Of a stretch of DNA of 64,000 nt, positions 59,511-64,000 are shown one piece after another. Every line of letters starts with the position of its first letter. Position 1 is the stretch's first letter. A program made the position numbers and the translations under genes. The DNA is taken from the NCBI RefSeq assembly GCF_900636535.1, contig NZ_LR134289.1, forward strand, positions 5,419,501 through 5,483,500, given 5' to 3'. A model generated the notes under the pieces. That model made no database searches. It was not told the DNA's origin and worked only from the letters and a program-made list of their open reading frames with translations. Origin of the DNA: Chryseobacterium gleum (GTDB lineage: Bacteria; Bacteroidota; Bacteroidia; Flavobacteriales; Weeksellaceae).

Positions 59511-62249
59511 ATGAAACATTATTTCTTCTTTTTTTGTTTCGCGGTCCAGATGGCTTTCGGGCAGGTTTTGTTTCCTTATTTACAAAATCCCACTCCGAAT
59601 TCCATGATCGTCAATTGGAAAACTTCTTCCAATAATGAAACAACAGTAATCTATGGAGATTCTCCAACCAATCTGAATGTGACGGTAACCGGAACCACCA
59701 ATATCTTTTCAGATACGGGATACAACAATAACTACTATTATCACACAGCAAAGATTACCAATCTGCAGCCTAATACAAAGTATTATTATAAAATAAAAAC
59801 AGGAACCAGTGAGTCTGCTGTTTATAATTTCAGAACACTTCCCCTGCCGGGACAGGCTGCAACAGCCAATGGAAAGATCCGTTTCCTTATCATGGGTGAC
59901 AACCAGATCAAAGCAGAACCAAGATATGACACCCTTACGCTGAATGCTTATAAAAAATTAAAGGAAAAATTCGGGGCTGCTTCCGATCCGTCAGATAATA
60001 TTGCCCTTACTTTTATGGTGGGAGATCAGGTGGATGTGGGAACACTGGATCACTATGAAAATGTTCACTTTAAAAAGAATATCAAATTATCTCCGTACCT
60101 GCCTATTCAGACAACGGTAGGAAACCATGAAACCTACGGTACTTTAGGAATGAATTCTTATTATGCCCACTTTTATATTGACGAAATCAAATATAAGAAT
60201 ATAAGTTCTGGAAATGAGAATTACTATGCTCAGCAGGCCGGGAATGTTTTATTTGTGAGTTTAAGTTCCGAGCATACAGGATCAGCACAGCAGACCTGGC
60301 TTCAGCAGATCTTGACGGCAGCTAATGATGATCCGACTGTAGACTGGATTATTTCTTTAAGCCACAGACCTTATCAGGCTGAGCAATATGTAGGAGACAT
60401 CTCAACATGGGTAAGGGAAAATGCGGTGCCGCTTCTGGTAACTTCCAACAAATACCTGATGCACGTTGGAGCTCACCATCATCTATACCACAGAGGTCAG
60501 CTTAAAAATACTCCAAACTATCAGATTATTTCCGGAGGAACAGCGTGGGATCAGTATTGGGGAATGTCAAATGAACAGGATTTTGACGATGTTCAGAAAA
60601 CGTTAACAGATTGGACGTACCAGATTGTGGAAGTAGATGTTCCAACCGGAAAGGTAGATGTTGAATGCTATTCTATTGGTGGGGTGTACAATAAGAAAAA
60701 CAATGTACTGGTAGATTCTTTCCACAGGTATAAAAATCAGCCTAAGCCGGCGAAACCATCTATTACAAACAATTTTTCAGGTCCGATTACTTTACCTTTA
60801 ACATTGAATGGAAGTGCGTTTTCTTCTTCCAACGGAGAGCTGTTGAATACAACTCAGTTCCTGATCAGTAAAGCTTCGAATTTTTCTGTAATTGAAAAAG
60901 AATTTTACCGTGATTTTGAAAACTGGTTCGGAAAAGACGGAAACGGAACTCCGGATAAAACCAAAAACCTGAATGATGGAGTAGATATCACTAAAGTAAC
61001 ATTGGCAGCGAATTCTATTCCGAACGGAATTTATTATGTAAAAACACGTTACAGGGACAGAAACCTTGAGTGGAGTGAGTGGAGTGATGTGAAGCAGTTT
61101 GAAATTACGGGAAGTGTAGTGTCAAACCCAACCTTTACTTTAAACAAAACAGAATATGCTCAGAATGAAGCTATCACAGCTACTTTCACAGGCGGTCCCG
61201 GAAATCAGCAGGACTGGGTAGGAATCTATAAGAAAGGACAAACTCCGGCAACAACCACTTCACAAGGATATATTTATACGAATGGACAGACTGCAGGAAC
61301 CGTAACTTTCACTAATGGTCTTCCGAATAAAGGCCAATATTTTGCAGGTTTTTTTGCCAACAACGGATATACGGAAATCACTCCAAGGAAAAATTTCTAC
61401 GTAGGACCGAAAGTACAGCTTCAGGCTACTGCCGATACTTATCCTGTAGGAGGAACGGTTACTATTAATTTTACAAACGGACCCAATTTGCAGAAAGACT
61501 GGATTGGAATTTATAAAATGGGACAAACTCCGGGAACTACAGCCTCTATTAAATGGAGTTATGTAACAACAGCATCCGGAACTCTTAATTTTACAGGACT
61601 TCCAAAAGGATATTATTATGCTCAGTATTTACTGGAAGACGGATATAACGGAATCGGGGAGAAGGTATTCTTTAAAGTAGGGGATATTGTTACAGATCTT
61701 TGGATCAACAAACCTGTTTATACTTTAGGTGAAAATATTACCGCTTCCTGGACGGATTCTCCGGGAATCATTAAAGACTGGTTAGGAATTTATCCTCAAA
61801 GTGTTCAGACTCCGGATGATAATTTTGTTTCGTACACCTATTTTGACGGAGTGACTCAGGGAACAAAAACCATCCAGGGAACAGCTGTACCTGCAACGCC
61901 AGGGAATTACTATATGGTAATGTTTACCAATGATTCCTATACAGAAGTTTCAAACAGGGTACAGTTCCAGGTAACTTCACCTACTTTGGGAACTGAAGAA
62001 ACAAGAAGTACAGAGAAAAATGTAGTCTTATATCCAAACCCAACCAAACCGGGACAGTCTACTTTTATTAAAAGTGATTACCCGATTGAGAAAATCGAAT
62101 TGGTTTCAGCTTCCGGAGAACTGCTGTATGTATCAAAAAATATCAATAACCAGCGTTTTTCTCTCGTGAACGAAAATCTTCCTGCGGGCGTTTATTTTGT
62201 AAAAGTACACGGAAGAAAGCTGTTTACTTTAAAACTGATTATTCAGTAA
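59511..62249 (+). CDS. Secreted purple-acid-phosphatase-like metallophosphoesterase with T9SS type A domain
   Basis: A 912-residue secreted enzyme. Signal peptide 1-18 (FFFFCFAVQMAFGQ). A purple-acid-phosphatase-type fibronectin III N-terminal domain follows (~19-112; PYLQNPTPNSMIVNWKT). The metallophosphoesterase domain (~122-400) has GDNQ (129-132), GDQVD (171-175), GNHE (204-207), SHRP and GAHHHLYHR motifs, so the two-metal site is complete. Ig/FN3-like modules fill ~410-830; three of them share the repeat GPxxxxDWIGIYKxGQTPG (bases ~61190, ~61480 and a variant at ~61755). A type A T9SS tail (~835-912, VLYPNPTKPG) ends the protein. Expected to release phosphate from organic phosphates outside the cell. 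Confidence 0.92.
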   Translation: MKHYFFFFCFAVQMAFGQVLFPYLQNPTPNSMIVNWKTSSNNETTVIYGDSPTNLNVTVTGTTNIFSDTGYNNNYYYHTAKITNLQPNTKYYYKIKTGTSESAVYNFRTLPLPGQAATANGKIRFLIMGDNQIKAEPRYDTLTLNAYKKLKEKFGAASDPSDNIALTFMVGDQVDVGTLDHYENVHFKKNIKLSPYLPIQTTVGNHETYGTLGMNSYYAHFYIDEIKYKNISSGNENYYAQQAGNVLFVSLSSEHTGSAQQTWLQQILTAANDDPTVDWIISLSHRPYQAEQYVGDISTWVRENAVPLLVTSNKYLMHVGAHHHLYHRGQLKNTPNYQIISGGTAWDQYWGMSNEQDFDDVQKTLTDWTYQIVEVDVPTGKVDVECYSIGGVYNKKNNVLVDSFHRYKNQPKPAKPSITNNFSGPITLPLTLNGSAFSSSNGELLNTTQFLISKASNFSVIEKEFYRDFENWFGKDGNGTPDKTKNLNDGVDITKVTLAANSIPNGIYYVKTRYRDRNLEWSEWSDVKQFEITGSVVSNPTFTLNKTEYAQNEAITATFTGGPGNQQDWVGIYKKGQTPATTTSQGYIYTNGQTAGTVTFTNGLPNKGQYFAGFFANNGYTEITPRKNFYVGPKVQLQATADTYPVGGTVTINFTNGPNLQKDWIGIYKMGQTPGTTASIKWSYVTTASGTLNFTGLPKGYYYAQYLLEDGYNGIGEKVFFKVGDIVTDLWINKPVYTLGENITASWTDSPGIIKDWLGIYPQSVQTPDDNFVSYTYFDGVTQGTKTIQGTAVPATPGNYYMVMFTNDSYTEVSNRVQFQVTSPTLGTEETRSTEKNVVLYPNPTKPGQSTFIKSDYPIEKIELVSASGELLYVSKNINNQRFSLVNENLPAGVYFVKVHGRKLFTLKLIIQ

Positions 62250-62274
62250 GGTAAACTAAAACACAATCATAGTG

Positions 62275-62306
62275 AAGAGACTGTCAGAAATGATAGTCTC
62301 TTTTTA
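62275..62306 (+). terminator. Rho-independent terminator of the phosphoesterase gene
   Basis: A 12-bp stem AAGAGACTGTCA/TGATAGTCTCTT (62275-62286, 62291-62302, one G-T pair) and a T tail. Confidence 0.9.
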
Positions 62307-62344
62307 TATCAATAAAAAATATAATTTCCCATAATCATCTGCGA

Positions 62345-62483
62345 AAATCTGCGTTATCTGTGGGCAAAAAACAAACCACAAAAGTCACAAAAGTTTTTAA
62401 CCACTTAAAGTTAATGAAGAGGATATTCCTGCATTGAATAAGTTCACATAGATTCATAAAAATCTACGTCATTTGTGGACAAA
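62345..62483. repeat. Two decayed copies of a 24-base intergenic repeat
   Basis: Copies at 62345-62368 and 62460-62483, 115 bases apart, share 20 of 24 bases; all four differences are transitions (core AAATCT-x-CGT-x-A). The A-rich stretch between holds CACAAAAGTCACAAAAG. Such non-coding repeats are frequent between Chryseobacterium genes (recollection). No gene here. Confidence 0.5.
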
Positions 62484-62488
62484 TAATA

Positions 62489-62519
62489 AAAAGCGATTCC
62501 AAAAATTGAAACCGCCTTT
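62489..62519 (-). terminator. Rho-independent terminator of the YwqK-like gene
   Basis: On the minus strand a 12-position stem with G-T pairs (arms 62508-62519 and 62489-62500; AAAGGCGGTTTC with GGAATCGCTTTT) and a 7-base loop, then TTATT. Weaker than the others because several pairs are G-T. Confidence 0.6.
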
Positions 62520-62538
62520 GATATTATAGTTGTGATAA

Positions 62539-64000
62539 TTAGTCAAACTGATTGTACAGATCATCCTCACTTAACAGCGTCTGGTTTTCAGCAGAGGCAT
62601 TTTCATCCTGAGCATCGGCCAGCGTCTTCGTTTCCTGAATAAGCTTTCCATCCGTATTATAAAGTCTTAAAAGAACCCATTTTCCGTTACGTTCAAGTTC
62701 TTTGGCGCCATCTAATGTGTTTAGTCTGATTTTTCCGGATTGAATAACACCTTCTTTTACAGAAGACTTATTGGCAGGCTTACCTTTTACATATTGTGTA
62801 ATTTGTGCCGTAAAGGAATAATCTTCTCCGTCTTCACTTACAGGTTGTGAAAAAGTATACAGAACAGTGCCATTTCTGTCATAAACAGTTGTTTCATAGT
62901 TTGTTTGCTTAGCATTCAGCTTTTTCTCATAATTCAGCGTATGATCTTCAAAAAAGTTTTTGATATTCGAAATAATACCGTTCTTATAAACTGTTTCATT
63001 AAAGCCTTCATAAGATGAACCACTATAAGGAATACCATCTTTATACGTTAATGTTGATTTCAATGTTCCATCAGGAGCATAATATTTAATTTCCTGGGTG
63101 ATGTCATCTTTTAAGAACTTTTCATAGGATAATTTCCCGTTTTCATCAAAGATCTTACTGTTTACAATCGAGCCTTTTTCATACATATCGATCGATGAAA
63201 TCTGTGAATAAGAAATCTGGTAATCTTCACCATCCATTGCGTTGTAAATATCACTTTCCTTATCATACTGATAAATAAGATGTCCTATTTTTTTGCCTGA
63301 CTCATCATAAGTGGTTTTGTAGCCATCTTTCTTATTCATTTTCTGCTCCTGTAAAACTTTTCCGCTTTTGCTATAGGATACGCTTTCCTTTACACTGCCA
63401 TCATTTCTGTATTTCTCTATCCTGGAAATCCTCATCGGGTTGGAATAATAATCAACTACCATATTTTCGCCCGGACCGCTGGTGCCGCTTCCCAGATATT
63501 TCCCCTTTTCTCCGTAATACTTCGTTTCAGTATTGTAATCCTTACCGGTAATGGTTTCACTTCTGATGCCTTTAATGTCATCATCATAAATCGTTGTTTT
63601 GACAGGTATGGAGTTTTCATAATCAACCAGGATATTAAAATCAACCCCTTCTTCAGCATCTTTATAGCTGAACATTTTTCCTGAAAAAGTCCCGTCAGCT
63701 TTATATACCACATCTTCTGTCAGTCGGCCTTTAACATCATATGTCTGGGCAGGACCTATCTGCTGACCTTTGGAATAGGTGGCAAAATTTGATACTTTTC
63801 CTTCAGGGGTATACCAGGTAACTTTTCCCTCAAAGACTTCACTGTTTGGGGTAGGATCCGAAGCAAGACCTTCCATCTGAAGTTTTCCATCCTTATAGAA
63901 ATCTTTGATAAAGGTTAGTTTTCCTTTTGAACTTGTTTCACGGTAATATTCCATTTTATCCTGAGTGGTTTTTTCCCAGTCTTGATCGAAATAAGTTCTC
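62539..64000 (-). CDS. YwqK/MORN-like repeat protein, 5' partial
   Basis: The frame is open to the right edge of the window: upstream of the ATG at 63954 the codons read RTYFDQDWEKTTQDK, in frame, so the true start lies beyond 64000. The visible 486 residues consist of ~20-25-residue strand-turn-strand units of the form G-K-L/V-x-x-x-x-x-Y-x-x-D/E-G-x, e.g. KDFYKDGKLQMEGLA, TWYTPEGKVSNFATY, KYYGEKGKYLGSG and KIFDENGKLSYEKF. Such repeats place it with YwqK-type (annotated as toxin-antitoxin system YwqK family antitoxin) and MORN-variant proteins. That toxin/antitoxin label is only by family name; nothing here shows one. No signal peptide can be judged, since the N-terminus is missing. Confidence 0.85.
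   Translation of the reverse strand, partial: RTYFDQDWEKTTQDKMEYYRETSSKGKLTFIKDFYKDGKLQMEGLASDPTPNSEVFEGKVTWYTPEGKVSNFATYSKGQQIGPAQTYDVKGRLTEDVVYKADGTFSGKMFSYKDAEEGVDFNILVDYENSIPVKTTIYDDDIKGIRSETITGKDYNTETKYYGEKGKYLGSGTSGPGENMVVDYYSNPMRISRIEKYRNDGSVKESVSYSKSGKVLQEQKMNKKDGYKTTYDESGKKIGHLIYQYDKESDIYNAMDGEDYQISYSQISSIDMYEKGSIVNSKIFDENGKLSYEKFLKDDITQEIKYYAPDGTLKSTLTYKDGIPYSGSSYEGFNETVYKNGIISNIKNFFEDHTLNYEKKLNAKQTNYETTVYDRNGTVLYTFSQPVSEDGEDYSFTAQITQYVKGKPANKSSVKEGVIQSGKIRLNTLDGAKELERNGKWVLLRLYNTDGKLIQETKTLADAQDENASAENQTLLSEDDLYNQFD

Noticed and set aside
62539..64000. Toxin-antitoxin system at the right edge
   Set aside because: The YwqK label is a family name; no partner toxin gene or other TA feature is visible, and the gene is cut by the window edge.
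1..64000. tRNA, rRNA, transposase, integrase or phage genes
   Set aside because: I scanned for T-loop sequences, transposase motifs and integrase motifs by eye and found none; a dedicated search would be needed to exclude small RNAs.

Overview
The window looks like a chromosomal segment of a flavobacterium close to Chryseobacterium (Bacteroidota, Weeksellaceae). This is inferred from four things: seven secreted proteins with type IX secretion (T9SS) C-terminal sorting domains; flavobacterial promoters of the form TTG-N19..21-TAnnTTTG in front of many genes; A-rich translation starts with little Shine-Dalgarno; and gene sets typical of Bacteroidota (exonuclease-PHP-DnaE fusion, ftsX-DUF3098-uppP-truB, CcoG, M36 peptidase). 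I saw no rRNA, tRNA, CRISPR array, prophage, transposase or plasmid gene. This is ordinary chromosome with secreted-protein islands rather than a mobile element.

Layout. 1-4.6 kb: dnaE, cut by the left edge and split by a one-base frameshift near 1535. 4.9-10.7 kb: two tandem T9SS type A proteins built from fibronectin III and jelly-roll modules. 10.8-11.9 kb (minus): a voltage-gated-type K+ channel with a C-terminal zinc ribbon, followed by a 52-residue membrane microprotein. 12-15 kb: a secreted protein, a Nif3-family protein and a CdsZ/CT398-like coiled-coil protein that has lost its zinc cysteines. 15.3-19 kb: lipid metabolism (long-chain acyl-CoA ligase, acyl-CoA dehydrogenase). 19-22 kb: DUF4349 lipoprotein and prfC. 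22-26 kb: CPBP protease, rdgB, rnz, a TIGR02757 protein and a membrane protein with an eight-fold heptad repeat. 26-35 kb: three tandem choice-of-anchor-L proteins with T9SS type B tails. 35-40 kb: rsmA (minus), then ftsX, DUF3098, uppP, a very AT-rich orphan, truB and rluF. 40-49 kb: two beta-propeller lipoproteins, a helix-hairpin-helix repeat protein, MerR and AraC regulators, ccoG and a DbpA-like helicase. 49-51 kb: rpsA. 51-62 kb: M36 metallopeptidase, EamA transporter, secreted alpha/beta hydrolase, a divergent MFS exporter/AraC regulator pair, an SRPBCC protein, rplS and a purple-acid-phosphatase-like enzyme. 62.5 kb to the right edge (minus): a YwqK/MORN-like repeat protein cut by the window end.

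How it fits together. The secreted proteins (four type A, three type B) would all depend on T9SS machinery encoded elsewhere. Strong hairpin terminators separate most units, many of them bidirectional between convergent genes. Housekeeping genes occur as short operons (Nif3/CdsZ-like; rnz/TIGR02757/heptad protein; ftsX through truB). The points most worth a second look are the dnaE frameshift, the choice-of-anchor-L triplet and its internal duplication, the roughly 19% GC orphan inside the ftsX-uppP-truB cluster, the cysteine-less zinc-ribbon protein, the channel plus microprotein unit, and the 21-bp coding minisatellite. I did not find a clearly new multi-gene system such as a defence island.
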